Shown one piece after another: positions 1 through 7,983 of a stretch of DNA of 64,000 bases. Position 1 is the stretch's first letter. Every line of letters begins with the position of its first letter. The stretch is from contig NZ_JAGLEJ010000013.1 of NCBI RefSeq assembly GCF_023145115.1, positions 20,546-84,545 of the forward strand, in the 5' to 3' direction. The notes under the pieces are model-generated. The model had not been told where the DNA came from and searched no databases. It saw only the letters and a program-made list of their open reading frames with translations. This stretch comes from Algiphilus sp. Lineage in GTDB: Bacteria > Pseudomonadota > Gammaproteobacteria > Nevskiales > Nevskiaceae. A program made the translations under genes and the position numbers.

Positions 1-1
1 G

Positions 2-634
2 CTGGAAGGCGACGAGCTGCCGGAGCCCAACATCAATCTGCGGCTGGTGATCGAGTGGCTGGATCGCTACGCCGACGAGATGCCCTACCACGTGCTGAGC
101 ACGGTCATCCCGATGCTGGAGGTCGCGCTGGACGGAGCGTTGTGCAAGTTCCTGCTCGATACCGTCGACGACCCGGTCTGCCATCAGGCCTTCGGGCTCA
201 TCAACGGTGACGAGGCCCGCCACCTCGGCGTGGGCTTCACCGTCATGGAGATGCAGGGACGCAATGCCAGTCTCGTCCGGATGGTCGAGATGCTGGCGCC
301 GGTCGTGGATCCGCGGCTGCTGATCGGCATCGCGACCTATCTGCCCCTGCTCAACAAGATGCGCGACAACGTGGTCGCGATGGGGCTGGGCGAGAAGAAG
401 CTCTTCCAGGCCATGCGGCGCTTCGAGAAGGTCGGCGAGCGCAGTGCGCACTGCCGTCGCAATCCCTGGTACCAGATCATTTCCCGCCATGCGCGCCTGG
501 TCACCAACCGCGGCAACGTCGTCTACCACCGACCGGTCGACATGCTGGTCCGGCTGACCGGTCGCATTCCCGCGCGCTGGCTGCCGGCGGTGCCGTCATG
601 GGTCCACGAGCTGCGCTGGCAGCCCACCGCCTAG
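2..634 (+). CDS. Ferritin-like (di-iron) domain protein, C-terminal part
   Basis: The reading frame is already open at the left edge, so only the last 210 residues are visible and the start lies outside the window. The visible part is mostly helical. A helix ending MLEVALD is followed by the motif DEARH, which fits the glutamate and ExxH iron ligands of ferritin-like di-iron proteins such as the AurF or CADD groups. No signal peptide or membrane segment can be seen in this part. It is followed after 10 bases by a BVMO-like gene on the same strand, so it probably belongs to an oxidative catabolic operon. A hydroxylase or N-oxygenase role is possible but cannot be decided here. Confidence 0.7.
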   Translation: MEGDELPEPNINLRLVIEWLDRYADEMPYHVLSTVIPMLEVALDGALCKFLLDTVDDPVCHQAFGLINGDEARHLGVGFTVMEMQGRNASLVRMVEMLAPVVDPRLLIGIATYLPLLNKMRDNVVAMGLGEKKLFQAMRRFEKVGERSAHCRRNPWYQIISRHARLVTNRGNVVYHRPVDMLVRLTGRIPARWLPAVPSWVHELRWQPTA

Positions 635-644
635 GGAGCGCGCA

Positions 645-1154
645 ATGGCAATGATTCGGGGGTGGAGCGACTTCGCCGGCGAGATCGTGGTCGCGGGTCG
701 TGATCCGCTGCCCGCGCACGGTGCCGGACGCAGGGTCGCGCTGATCGGCCGTGCCGAGCAGCTGGTGCCGCTGGTGGCGCCGCTGGCCGACGATGCCGAG
801 AAGTTGACCGTGTTCCAGCGCCACCCGTGCTGGGTGGTGCCGGAGCGCGACGCGCTTCTGCCGGCGCGCAATCCGCGCCGGGCGGTGTCGGTCGCGCGCC
901 GGCATCTGAACGCGTGGATCCCGGAGCGCTGGATGCGGCGGCAATTGACGCCGTCGCGCACCGGTGCGGATGGCTCGGTGCCGGTGCTGGCATCGGACCG
1001 CTACTATCCGGCGCTGCTGCAGGCGCACTGCAAGCTGCTGACCTGGCCCATCGACCGCCTCAGCCGGCACGGTGTGCGCAGCGTCGAAGGCATCGAGCAT
1101 CACTGCGATCTCATCGTCGTCGCCGCTCCCGAGCAGCGGAGCATCGCCGCATGA
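645..1154 (+). CDS. Stand-alone BVMO-like nucleotide-domain protein (truncated flavin monooxygenase relative)
   Basis: This 169-residue protein matches only the middle of a flavin-dependent monooxygenase. A Rossmann-like strand (RRVALIG) is followed by LTVFQRHPCWVVPERD, nearly the same as LTVFQRTPIWCLPKPD in the full enzyme encoded just downstream, and then by a region like the substrate-side segment that ends in DLIVVAAPE. The N-terminal FAD-binding GxGxxG is missing, the family FxGxxxHxxxW motif is missing, and the second GxGxxG is broken to GRAEQ. Catalysis is therefore unlikely. The frame is intact, a ribosome site (GGGAG) precedes the ATG, and its stop overlaps the next start as ATGA, so it is probably translated. 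It may be a regulatory or accessory subunit or a relic of a duplicated gene. Confidence 0.6.
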   Translation: MAMIRGWSDFAGEIVVAGRDPLPAHGAGRRVALIGRAEQLVPLVAPLADDAEKLTVFQRHPCWVVPERDALLPARNPRRAVSVARRHLNAWIPERWMRRQLTPSRTGADGSVPVLASDRYYPALLQAHCKLLTWPIDRLSRHGVRSVEGIEHHCDLIVVAAPEQRSIAA

Positions 1155-2650
1155 CCCGCGTCGGCGATCGGATCGATCACGAGGTCGCGATCATCGGCGC
1201 CGGCTTCTCCGGCATCGGGGTCGCCATTGCCCTGGATCGAGCCGGCATTCGCGACTGGCGGATCCTGGAGCAGGGCGATGGCGTCGGCGGTGCCTGGCAC
1301 TGGAACACGTATCCCGGCGTGGCGGTGGACATCCCGTCGTTCAGCTATCAGTTCTCGTACTACCAGCGCAGCGACTGGTCGCGGGTATACGCACCGGGTG
1401 CCGAGCTCAAGGCCTATGCCGAGGACTGCGTGGGGCATTTCGGTCTGCGGGACCGCATCCGCTTCAACACCGCCGTTACCGGCGCCGTCTTCGACGAGGA
1501 AGCGGACGCCTGGGCGTTGTCGACGGATACCGGTACGACCCTGACCGTCCGCCACCTGGTGTCCGCGACCGGCATCCTCACGCAGCCCAGGCTGCCGGAC
1601 ATTCCGGGTGTGGCGGATTTCGCGGGCACCACGCTGCATACCGCACGCTGGGACCATGCCGTCGATCTGCGCGGCAAGCGCGTCGGCATCGTGGGCACCG
1701 GGGCCTCCGCGGTACAGGTGGTGCCGTCGATCGCGCCCGAGGTCGCACATCTCACCGTGTTCCAGCGCACGCCCATCTGGTGCCTGCCCAAACCGGACGC
1801 CCGGCTCACCGCGCCCCTGCGCCAGCTGCTGCGGCGGGTTCCCGGCGCGAGGGGCGGGATGCGGGCGCTGAGCCAGGGCTTCGTCGAAACCACGTTCCCC
1901 TTCGCCGCCCACTACAACTCGGTGCTTCCGGTGGCGTCGGTGGGTGCGCGCATCGGTCGCCGCCATCTCGCGCGGCAGGTCCGCGATCCGGTGGTGCGCG
2001 ACAAGCTGACGCCGCGCTACGACCTCGGCTGCAAGCGCCCCAGCTTCTCCAACGAGTATCTGGCCACCTTCAACCGGGACAACGTGTCGCTGGAAACCGC
2101 GTCGATCGTGGAAATCGGGCCGACGGCCGTGCGCACGCAGGACGGCGGCGACCATCCGCTCGACGTCCTGATCCTGGCGACCGGCTTCAAGGTCTTCGAG
2201 GCCGGCAACGCACCGCCGTTTCCGGTGCACGGCCGCGGCGAGCTGGAGCTCGGCGCGTTCTGGAAGCGGAACCGGCACCAGGCCTACGAAGGTGCGACCG
2301 TACCGGGCTTTCCCAACTACTTCACCGTCCTGGGGCCCTACGCCTACAACGGCGCGTCCTACTTCACGCTGGTGGAGAACCAGGCGCGCCATATCGTGCG
2401 CTGCCTGAAGCGGGCGCGACGGACCGGTGCCCGGCGCGTGGAGGTCCGGCAGGCCGCCCACGAGCGCTACTTCGCCGAGATGCTGAAGCGCCGCCCGCGG
2501 CAGGTCTTCTTCCGGGGCAGCTGCGGGGGCGCCAACAGCTACTACTTCGATGAGCACGGCGATGTGCCGTTCCGGCCGGCCACCACACTGGAGGCGTACT
2601 GGCGCAGCGCGCGCTTCGACCTGGCCGACTACCGCTTCTCCGGCGGCTGA
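1151..2650 (+). CDS. Flavin-containing monooxygenase, Baeyer-Villiger type
   Basis: This predicted 499-residue soluble FAD/NADPH enzyme would insert oxygen into a ketone to give an ester or lactone. GAGFSG at residues 17-22 is the FAD Rossmann motif. FAGTTLHTARWD at 157-168 matches the BVMO fingerprint FxGxxxHxxxW(P/D), with D as the last residue. GTGASA at 182-187 is the NADPH Rossmann motif, and LILATGF closes the nucleotide fold. The length is usual for the family. Start ATG 1151 overlaps the stop of the upstream fragment gene (ATGA), which implies translational coupling. It converges on the cupin gene with a 25-base gap. The substrate is unknown; steroid, cyclic-ketone or hydrocarbon breakdown are the family options. 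Confidence 0.85.
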   Translation: MTRVGDRIDHEVAIIGAGFSGIGVAIALDRAGIRDWRILEQGDGVGGAWHWNTYPGVAVDIPSFSYQFSYYQRSDWSRVYAPGAELKAYAEDCVGHFGLRDRIRFNTAVTGAVFDEEADAWALSTDTGTTLTVRHLVSATGILTQPRLPDIPGVADFAGTTLHTARWDHAVDLRGKRVGIVGTGASAVQVVPSIAPEVAHLTVFQRTPIWCLPKPDARLTAPLRQLLRRVPGARGGMRALSQGFVETTFPFAAHYNSVLPVASVGARIGRRHLARQVRDPVVRDKLTPRYDLGCKRPSFSNEYLATFNRDNVSLETASIVEIGPTAVRTQDGGDHPLDVLILATGFKVFEAGNAPPFPVHGRGELELGAFWKRNRHQAYEGATVPGFPNYFTVLGPYAYNGASYFTLVENQARHIVRCLKRARRTGARRVEVRQAAHERYFAEMLKRRPRQVFFRGSCGGANSYYFDEHGDVPFRPATTLEAYWRSARFDLADYRFSGG

Positions 2651-2675
2651 GCGCAGGGACGCGCCCGGGGCGGCG

Positions 2676-3152
2676 TCAGATGTTGGCGGTGGCCAGGTCC
2701 TCCACCGTCACCAGGCGCAGGAGACCACCCTCGCGGTCGAGGAACTCGAAGAGCGTGCCATCGTCCGACTGCATGCTGAAGAAGAGCAGCGACCCTTCGG
2801 CGCCACCGTATTCCATGTGCAGGTCGCCGGGCGGGTTGTCGGCGACGTGGCCCGGCTGTCGCGTCTTGTGCACGGTCTCGTGGGGGTGCTCCTCGACGAC
2901 GTGATGCTCGCCGGCGAGCACCGCGACGGTCGTGCGTCCGACGTGCCGGTGGAAGTGGCAGTAGCGTTCCGGCTCCCAGCGGACCAGGAAGTCGGCGCGA
3001 TGGGTGTCGATGTCGGTTCCCATCACCGCGACCCAGTAGTCGATGGGGTAGTCGAAGGCATCACCCCCTTCCAGACGCACCCATTCGAGGCCGCGGGTGC
3101 TGTACGGGCTCAGTTCGGCCAGACGGCGCTCGATTGCGGCGTTCATCGTCAT
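2676..3152 (-). CDS. Small cupin-fold protein
   Basis: This 158-residue protein has a cupin-type beta pattern: CHFHRHVGRTTVAVLAGEHHV gives the histidine-rich first cupin motif, and a later strand pair (EGSLLFFSM, GTLFEFLDREGG) forms the second half. It resembles ChrR-like or ARD-like small cupins that bind a metal. The start was set at ATG 3152 because a strong GAGGAGGAGA ribosome site lies just upstream, although the frame stays open further upstream. It lies 41 bases after the BVMO gene on the same strand and is probably co-transcribed with it. A role as a metal-dependent hydrolase, dioxygenase or sensor in the same pathway is inferred from position only. Confidence 0.7.
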   Translation of the reverse strand: MTMNAAIERRLAELSPYSTRGLEWVRLEGGDAFDYPIDYWVAVMGTDIDTHRADFLVRWEPERYCHFHRHVGRTTVAVLAGEHHVVEEHPHETVHKTRQPGHVADNPPGDLHMEYGGAEGSLLFFSMQSDDGTLFEFLDREGGLLRLVTVEDLATANI

Positions 3153-3193
3153 GTCTCCTCCTCGTTCCGCGGTGCGCGGTTGTCCATGCGGGT

Positions 3194-4825
3194 TCAGGCG
3201 GGCTGTGCGGTGCTGCGCAGCGCGAAGGTGTCGTAGCCGCGCTCCGCGATCTCCCGGATCCGGTTGCGGTAGTCCGCGAACCCGACGTAGATGGTGAAGG
3301 TCTGCGGCTTGCCCGGGACGTTCGAGCCGGAATACCAGCTGTTGCAGCCGGTGAACTGGGTCGCCTCGGCGATGGCCGCAACCTCCTGCATCCACGCGGT
3401 CTGCTGCTCGGCGGTCGCCTCGATCGCGGTGATCGCCTCATCGTCCAGATAGCGGATGCAGTTCGCGACCCAGTCCACGTGGTCCTCGATGGCCATCACC
3501 ATGTTGGTGAGAACCGACGGGCTGCCCGGACCGGTGATGGTGAAGAAGTTGGGGAAGCCGGCCACCATCAGACCGAGGTAGGCGCCGGCGCCGTATTCCC
3601 ATTGATCGGCCAGACGCGTCCCGTTCCGGCCACGGATGTCGATGCGCGACAGCGCGCCGGTGATGGCGTCGAAACCGGTGGCGTAGACGATTGCGTCCGC
3701 TGCTACCGTGCGCTCACCCACCACGATGCCGTCCCGCGCGAAACGGCTGATCGGATCGGCGCGGAGGTCGATCAGTTCGACGTTCGGCCGATTGTAGGTT
3801 TCGTAGTAGCCGGTATCGCTGCACAGGCGCTTGCAGCCCACCGCGTGGTCGGTCGGGACCAGCATCTCGGCCGTTGCCGGATCCTCGACGATCGAGCGGA
3901 TCTTCCGCCGGATGAACGCCTGGGCTTCCCTGTTGGCATCGCTGTCGAGCAGGATGTCCTGGAACGCGCCCAGGAACTGGAGACCGCCGAATGCGGACCA
4001 GCGCCGCTCGAATTCGGCCTCCCGCTCCTCCGGGGAAGCATCCGTGGCATTCCGAGGATTGACGAACAGATTGAAGGCGAACGCCTGCTCGAGGTTGTGC
4101 TCGCGGAAACGCTGGTGCTCCAGCTTCGTCTTGGCGACCTCGTCCGCCAGCAGCGGTCGGTTGCACGCCGGTACCGAGAAGCTCGGCGTGCGCTGGAACA
4201 CGGTCAGGCGGGACGCCTGCGACGCGATGATCGGAATCGACTGGATGCCGGAGGAGCCGGTGCCGATGACGGCGACGCGCTGTCCGCTGAAGTCGACGTC
4301 CTCGCGGGGCCAGCGGCTGGTGTAGAGGATCCTTCCGGCGAAATCCTCCTGCCCCGGGTAGCGAGGCCGGGTCGGCTCCGAAAGGCATCCGGTCGCGGCG
4401 ATGAAGTAGCGGACGTCGTACCGTTCGCCGTCCTCTGTGGTGACCCGCCACCGTGCGCGCGCCTCATCGTACGCGGCCGCCGTGACGGTGGTCCGCAGCG
4501 CGATGTCGGGGCGCAGTCCGAAGCGATCGGCCACGTGATTGAGGTAGGCCAGGATCTCCGGCTGGGCGGCGTAGCGTTCGGTCCAGACCCACTCCTGCTG
4601 CAGCGCGTCGTCGAACTTGTAGGAGTACTCCAGACTCTCCACATCGCAGCGCGCTCCGGGGTAGCGGTTCCAGTACCAGGTGCCCCCGACGCCGCTGCCG
4701 CGCTCGAGTATCCGGGCCGTGACGCCCAGCTCTCGCAGCCGGTGAAGCATGTACAGACCGGCGAAACCGGCTCCCACGACGATCGCGTCCAGCGTGATCA
4801 CGCTGTCATTGCCTGCCTGGTGCAT
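3194..4825 (-). CDS. Baeyer-Villiger monooxygenase (cyclohexanone monooxygenase-like)
   Basis: This 543-residue protein is of the size of type I BVMOs. GAGFAG at 18-23 binds FAD, FAGRILYTSRWP at 162-173 is an excellent BVMO fingerprint ending in WP, and GTGSSG at 188-193 binds NADPH. LTVFQRTPSFSVP follows as in the family. These enzymes use NADPH and oxygen to turn ketones into esters or lactones in the cytoplasm. The ATG at 4825 was chosen because AAGAGGAGACAACG precedes it; upstream codons fall into the divergent promoter region. It is divergent from an AraC-type regulator and followed by a cupin gene, so inducible control by that regulator is likely. It is distinct in sequence from the 499-residue BVMO at 1151-2650. 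Confidence 0.9.
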   Translation of the reverse strand: MHQAGNDSVITLDAIVVGAGFAGLYMLHRLRELGVTARILERGSGVGGTWYWNRYPGARCDVESLEYSYKFDDALQQEWVWTERYAAQPEILAYLNHVADRFGLRPDIALRTTVTAAAYDEARARWRVTTEDGERYDVRYFIAATGCLSEPTRPRYPGQEDFAGRILYTSRWPREDVDFSGQRVAVIGTGSSGIQSIPIIASQASRLTVFQRTPSFSVPACNRPLLADEVAKTKLEHQRFREHNLEQAFAFNLFVNPRNATDASPEEREAEFERRWSAFGGLQFLGAFQDILLDSDANREAQAFIRRKIRSIVEDPATAEMLVPTDHAVGCKRLCSDTGYYETYNRPNVELIDLRADPISRFARDGIVVGERTVAADAIVYATGFDAITGALSRIDIRGRNGTRLADQWEYGAGAYLGLMVAGFPNFFTITGPGSPSVLTNMVMAIEDHVDWVANCIRYLDDEAITAIEATAEQQTAWMQEVAAIAEATQFTGCNSWYSGSNVPGKPQTFTIYVGFADYRNRIREIAERGYDTFALRSTAQPA

Positions 4826-4835
4826 CGTTGTCTCC

Positions 4836-4880
4836 TCTTGATCGGCACGCACGGCTCGCGACGTGCGATGCCGATCAAGA
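4836..4880. promoter_or_regulatory. Long near-perfect inverted repeat between the BVMO and araC-type genes
   Basis: TCTTGATCGGCA at 4836-4847 and TGCCGATCAAGA at 4869-4880 are exact reverse complements. Inside them CGCACG (4848-4853) pairs with CGTGCG (4862-4867), leaving an 8-base centre and a single unpaired A at 4868. It starts 10 bases upstream of the BVMO start codon, inside the 116-base divergent spacer. It could be a regulator operator or a hairpin in the BVMO leader RNA; no T-run follows, so it is not a classic terminator. Confidence 0.75.
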
Positions 4881-4906
4881 TTGGCAAGCCGGGCACACAC
4901 AGGCTT

Positions 4907-4940
4907 GACACCTGGAGACGTTCTCTGGACATTTGGAGAC
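4907..4940 (+). promoter_or_regulatory. Direct repeat with 21-bp period, probable AraC-type binding site
   Basis: GACACCTGGAGAC at 4907-4919 and GACATTTGGAGAC at 4928-4940 agree at 11 of 13 positions and start exactly 21 bp apart, two helical turns, which is how AraC-family proteins bind paired half-sites. The second copy touches the ATG at 4941, and its GGAGAC also serves as the ribosome site. This would allow autoregulation. The TTGACA at 4905-4910 resembles a -35 hexamer. Confidence 0.55.
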
Positions 4941-5981
4941 ATGGCGGTCACGGTCCGAACCAGCGGTCTGCGCGGCTACGAGCCGCTGATGCGGCGGCTG
5001 GGCGCCGACCCCGGGCCGCTGCTGCGCCGGTACCGGATCCGCCCGTCCGTACTGCGGAACGAGGACGCGCTCGTACCGCTGCGCGCCTTTGCCGCCCTGC
5101 TCGAGGCGAGCGCGGCCATCACCGACTGCCCCGACTTCGGATTGCGTCTGGCGCAGGGGCAGGACATCAGCGTGCTGGGGCCGGTGGCCATCGCGATGCA
5201 GAATGCGCCGACGGTCCGGGCGGCGGTCGGGTACGCCTCCCGGTTCCTCTACGTCCAGAGTCCGGGTCTCGTGCTCACGCCCCTGCCGGACAGCCCGATC
5301 GGCAGGGACTGCGAGGAGCTTCGGCTGGAGGTCGATCTGCCCCGGGCATCGGGTCTCCGGCAGACGGTGGATCTGAGCCTCGCCGACCTGCACCAGATGC
5401 TGAAGGCGCTGGGGGCGGGCGCCTACCGGCTGCACGCCGTCACGCTGACGCACGCCGCGGGCGCTGCCGACCGAAGCTATCGACGGTTCTACGGCGCACC
5501 CGTGCTCACCCAGCAGCCACACGCGGGGCTGCACGTCGCCAGGTCGACGCTCGATACCCCGCTGGGCAAGCAGAACGCCATGCTGCGGGAGATCGCGGTG
5601 GACTATCTGGCGATGACCTACGACGCGCCCGAAGTACCGCTGTCGTCGCGGGTGCGCCAGGCGCTGCGCCACGCCATCGGCACCCATGCCGACAACCGCC
5701 CCGAGATCGCGCGGCTGTTCAACCTGCATCCCCGCACCCTGCAGCGGCATCTGGCATCGGAGGGGACCACCTTCGACGCGCTGCGCGAGCAGACCCGCAG
5801 GGAACTGGCGCTGCGCTATCTGACGGAAACGCATATTCCGCTTCCCCAGCTCGCGACCATGCTGGGCTTCTCGGAGCATTCCGCCCTGAGTCGCTCCTGC
5901 CGTCGGTGGTTCGGGCGTTCTCCGTCGGCTCTTCGCACGCAGGGGCCATCGGCCGCGTCGCGATCGTCCACGAAGGCGTGA
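4941..5981 (+). CDS. AraC-family transcriptional regulator (Arabinose_bd-type N-domain)
   Basis: This 346-residue cytoplasmic regulator has a ~200-residue N-terminal sensing domain of the Arabinose_bd type (as in OruR and ArgR-like AraC proteins), containing RAFAALLEASAAITDCPDFG and LGPVAIAMQNAPTV-like stretches. A C-terminal double helix-turn-helix contains EIARLFNLHPRTLQRHL and LATMLGFSEHSALSRSCRRW. The ATG at 4941 follows GGAGAC directly; an upstream GTG-initiated extension would cover the divergent control region and is less likely. It is divergent from the cyclohexanone-monooxygenase-like gene and most likely controls it in response to a pathway compound. The effector is unknown. Confidence 0.9.
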   Translation: MAVTVRTSGLRGYEPLMRRLGADPGPLLRRYRIRPSVLRNEDALVPLRAFAALLEASAAITDCPDFGLRLAQGQDISVLGPVAIAMQNAPTVRAAVGYASRFLYVQSPGLVLTPLPDSPIGRDCEELRLEVDLPRASGLRQTVDLSLADLHQMLKALGAGAYRLHAVTLTHAAGAADRSYRRFYGAPVLTQQPHAGLHVARSTLDTPLGKQNAMLREIAVDYLAMTYDAPEVPLSSRVRQALRHAIGTHADNRPEIARLFNLHPRTLQRHLASEGTTFDALREQTRRELALRYLTETHIPLPQLATMLGFSEHSALSRSCRRWFGRSPSALRTQGPSAASRSSTKA

Positions 5982-6345
5982 TCGCGGGAGACGCACGCGC
6001 CACCGGCGGCGCTTCCGACCGACCGTTCGCCGGATCGCGCGACCTCCGCCGCGAACAAAGAGGCCGCCGCTCCGGGGGAAGAGCGGCGGCCTGGGGCACT
6101 CTCAGTGGGGGGGAGGAGATTGCGCTGAGAGTGGGTGTAGATTGCAGCGGCGGGAGCGGGCGCGCCAATCGCGATTGCCTATCGTCGCGATGGTGTGCGC
6201 ATTGCTACCGGCTCCTTGTTCAGCAGCCGTTCGATCGCCGGCGTGCAGGCCGCCGGACGGCTACCATTCCGGATTCCCATGGCCCTTGCGAGGTCGGCGC
6301 ACGGTCGATCGCTCGGGCGTCACCATCATCCGAGGAGGCTTCTGC
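5982..6345. other. Gene-free spacer with two hairpins
   Basis: The 364 bases between the regulator and the dehydrogenase hold no convincing gene. They contain the stem listed at 6061-6092 and a second inverted repeat, CACTCTCAG (6097-6105) with CTGAGAGTG (6125-6133), separated by a G-rich stretch. The in-frame extension of the dehydrogenase into this region is low-complexity and lacks a ribosome site. Confidence 0.5.
6061..6092. terminator. Strong GC hairpin after the AraC-type gene
   Basis: AGGCCGCCGCTC at 6061-6072 pairs perfectly with GAGCGGCGGCCT at 6081-6092 over 12 bp with an 8-base loop. No T-run follows on the plus strand; on the minus strand a weak CTTTGTT tract follows. It lies 80 bases past the araC-type stop codon, so a terminator or transcript-stabilising hairpin is the natural reading. 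Confidence 0.5.
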
Positions 6346-7110
6346 GTGCAGATCAGTGATCGTGTTTTCGTCATCACCGGCGGGGCGTCCGGCATAGGCC
6401 GGGGCAATGTCGAGTACTTCCACAGGCTCGGGGCGCGTGTCGCGATCTTCGACATGAACGCCGAGGCCGGCGAGGCGCTGGTGGCCGAGCTCGGCGACAA
6501 GGCGCTGTTCGCGCAGGTGGACGTTACCGACGAGGCCTCGGTGGCCAGGGGCATTGCGGCGACCGTCGAGCGCTTCGGCGCCATCCACGTGTGCCTGAAC
6601 TTCGCCGGTATCGCCAGTGCTGCCAAGACCCTCGGCAAGGATGGCCCCTTCCCGCTCGACAAGTTCAACAAGGTGATCCAGATCAATCTGGTGGGCAGCT
6701 TCAACGTGCTGCGCCTGGCTGCGGAGAAGATGGCCGGGAACGAGCTCGTCGACGGCGAGCGCGGCGTCATCATCAATACCGCCTCGGTGGCAGCCTTCGA
6801 GGGGCAGATGGGGCAGGCGGCCTACTCGGCGTCCAAGGGCGGCATCGTCGGCATGACGCTGCCGGTGGCACGCGACCTCGCGTCCTTCGGCATCCGCGTC
6901 AATACCATCGCGCCGGGCCTCATCCACACCCCGCTGTTCGAGGCGCTGGGCGAGAAGGTGGTCACGGCGCTGTCGCAGCAGGTGCTGAATCCGCAGCGAC
7001 TGGGTACGCCCGACGAGATCGCGCATCTCGCCAAGTCGCTGGTCGAGAACCCGTACATCAACGGGGAGACCGTGCGCATCGACGGCGGCATCCGCATGCA
7101 GCCACGCTGA
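6346..7110 (+). CDS. Short-chain dehydrogenase, 3-hydroxyacyl-CoA dehydrogenase-like
   Basis: This 254-residue SDR is similar in layout to type II 3-hydroxyacyl-CoA dehydrogenase (HSD17B10 group), which oxidises 3-hydroxyacyl-CoA with NAD in beta-oxidation or branched-chain breakdown. TGGASGIG near the N-terminus binds NAD; the acidic FDMNAE after the second strand favours NAD over NADP. The catalytic serine lies in NTASVAAFEG and YSASKG supplies Tyr and Lys. The end, GETVRIDGGIRMQPR, is typical. The start is GTG 6346, with GAGGAGG at 6332-6338; the longer open frame has no such site. It forms a single gene converging on the roadblock operon. Confidence 0.88.
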   Translation: MQISDRVFVITGGASGIGRGNVEYFHRLGARVAIFDMNAEAGEALVAELGDKALFAQVDVTDEASVARGIAATVERFGAIHVCLNFAGIASAAKTLGKDGPFPLDKFNKVIQINLVGSFNVLRLAAEKMAGNELVDGERGVIINTASVAAFEGQMGQAAYSASKGGIVGMTLPVARDLASFGIRVNTIAPGLIHTPLFEALGEKVVTALSQQVLNPQRLGTPDEIAHLAKSLVENPYINGETVRIDGGIRMQPR

Positions 7111-7119
7111 ACGGGCCCC

Positions 7120-7157
7120 GCGCACGGGCCGGCGCCGCAGCGTGCCGGTCCGTGCGC
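7120..7157. terminator. Bidirectional GC hairpin between convergent genes
   Basis: GCGCACGGGCCGGC at 7120-7133 pairs with GCCGGTCCGTGCGC at 7144-7157 with one G-T wobble in 14 bp and a 10-base loop. It fills the 60-base gap between the convergent dehydrogenase and roadblock genes. There is no T-run, but position and strength suggest a shared transcript end. Confidence 0.55.
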
Positions 7158-7170
7158 CCCGTGGCGGGCC

Positions 7171-7584
7171 CTAGAGCGAGACGGTCTGCTCGAAGGACTG
7201 CAGGCTGCGCCGCGCCATGGCGAGACTGGCCTGCTTGCGGTTGAGCACGAGATACACGAACACGTCCTGGGTCTTCGCGAGCGGACGGATGAGGTGGTAC
7301 TGCTCGCTCAGCGTGATCAGGATGTCCTCGATGCCGCCCGAGATGCCCAGCTTCTCGGCGACACGGCGCTTGGCCTTGACGACCTCCGAATTGCCGGCCG
7401 CCGCGATCTCGAGATCGAGGGCGCCACCCTCGGTGGACGCCATCAGCATGCCGCTGTCGCCGTCCACCACCGCAGCGCACATGAAGCCGTCGATGTCGGT
7501 GAGAGGGGAGAGGTCGATGGATGCCATGGGGGTTGCTCCTTGTGGTCGGGAAAAGATGCGCTTGAACAGGTCCGTCGCACTCAT
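7171..7584 (-). CDS. Roadblock/LC7 domain protein (second of two)
   Basis: This 137-residue protein has the roadblock/LC7 fold: a first helix and hairpin, then DGFMCAAVVDGDSGMLMAS, a strand-turn-strand signature of the family, and a C-terminal helix (QASLAMARRSLQSFEQTV). Roadblock proteins such as MglB dimerise and act as GTPase-activating or scaffold partners of small Ras-like GTPases. Its start at 7584 overlaps the stop of the other roadblock gene as ATGA. An internal ATG at 7527 also has a ribosome-like site (AAGGAGCAACC), so a shorter form starting MASIDLS is possible. It is last in a four-gene operon with an MglA-like GTPase. Confidence 0.8.
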   Translation of the reverse strand: MSATDLFKRIFSRPQGATPMASIDLSPLTDIDGFMCAAVVDGDSGMLMASTEGGALDLEIAAAGNSEVVKAKRRVAEKLGISGGIEDILITLSEQYHLIRPLAKTQDVFVYLVLNRKQASLAMARRSLQSFEQTVSL

Positions 7585-7982
7585 GGCTCGGCGGCGACGG
7601 AATCGGTGAGTGCGGACGCCGTCGTGCGGACGGCGACCACGGCATTGCCGAGCGTGGTCTTGGTATCGGTGAGCGCGAGCAGGACGATGCGCGGCTGGAT
7701 GCGCGGCACCGACATGATGATGATCCGGCCCTGCTCGCCGTTGATGTAGATGTCGCGGCAGTCGCCGATGTGTCCGGAACGCGCCAGTGCTCCCGCCAGC
7801 CCGAGCGCCGAGGCGCTGAGCGCGGCGAGACTCTCGTCGGCGAGACGGCTGCGGGCGGCCTGGGCGAGCTCGAAGCCGTCCTCGGTGGCGGCGACGGCCG
7901 CGCCGATGCCCGGTTCGGATGTCAGCAGCGCATCGAGCGCGTGCTGCGCGCGTTCGCGTATGCGGTCGGCTGATATGGCCAT
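7581..7982 (-). CDS. Roadblock/LC7 domain protein (first of two)
   Basis: This 133-residue roadblock/LC7 protein contains ALLTSEPGIGAAVAATEDGFELAQAA, the usual alpha-helix followed by the family strand-turn, then helix SLAALSASALGLAGALAR, and strands RIIIMSVP and IVLLALTD. It is only weakly similar to the neighbouring roadblock protein, so the two could form a heterodimer. Its stop overlaps the downstream start by four bases and its start lies one base after the stop of the GTPase gene, so the three are translated from one message. The likely role is a GTPase-activating or adaptor partner of the GTPase; the downstream process is unknown. Confidence 0.8.
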   Translation of the reverse strand: MAISADRIRERAQHALDALLTSEPGIGAAVAATEDGFELAQAARSRLADESLAALSASALGLAGALARSGHIGDCRDIYINGEQGRIIIMSVPRIQPRIVLLALTDTKTTLGNAVVAVRTTASALTDSVAAEP

Positions 7983-7983
7983 G

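Noticed and set aside
6097..6133. CACTCTCAG/CTGAGAGTG inverted repeat as a terminator
   Set aside because: The loop is 19 bases, no T-run follows, and it comes after a much stronger hairpin; function is not supported.
3134..6397. 1087-codon plus-strand open frame over the second BVMO and the AraC-type gene
   Set aside because: It runs antisense through the BVMO and out of frame through the regulator; no domain can be seen.
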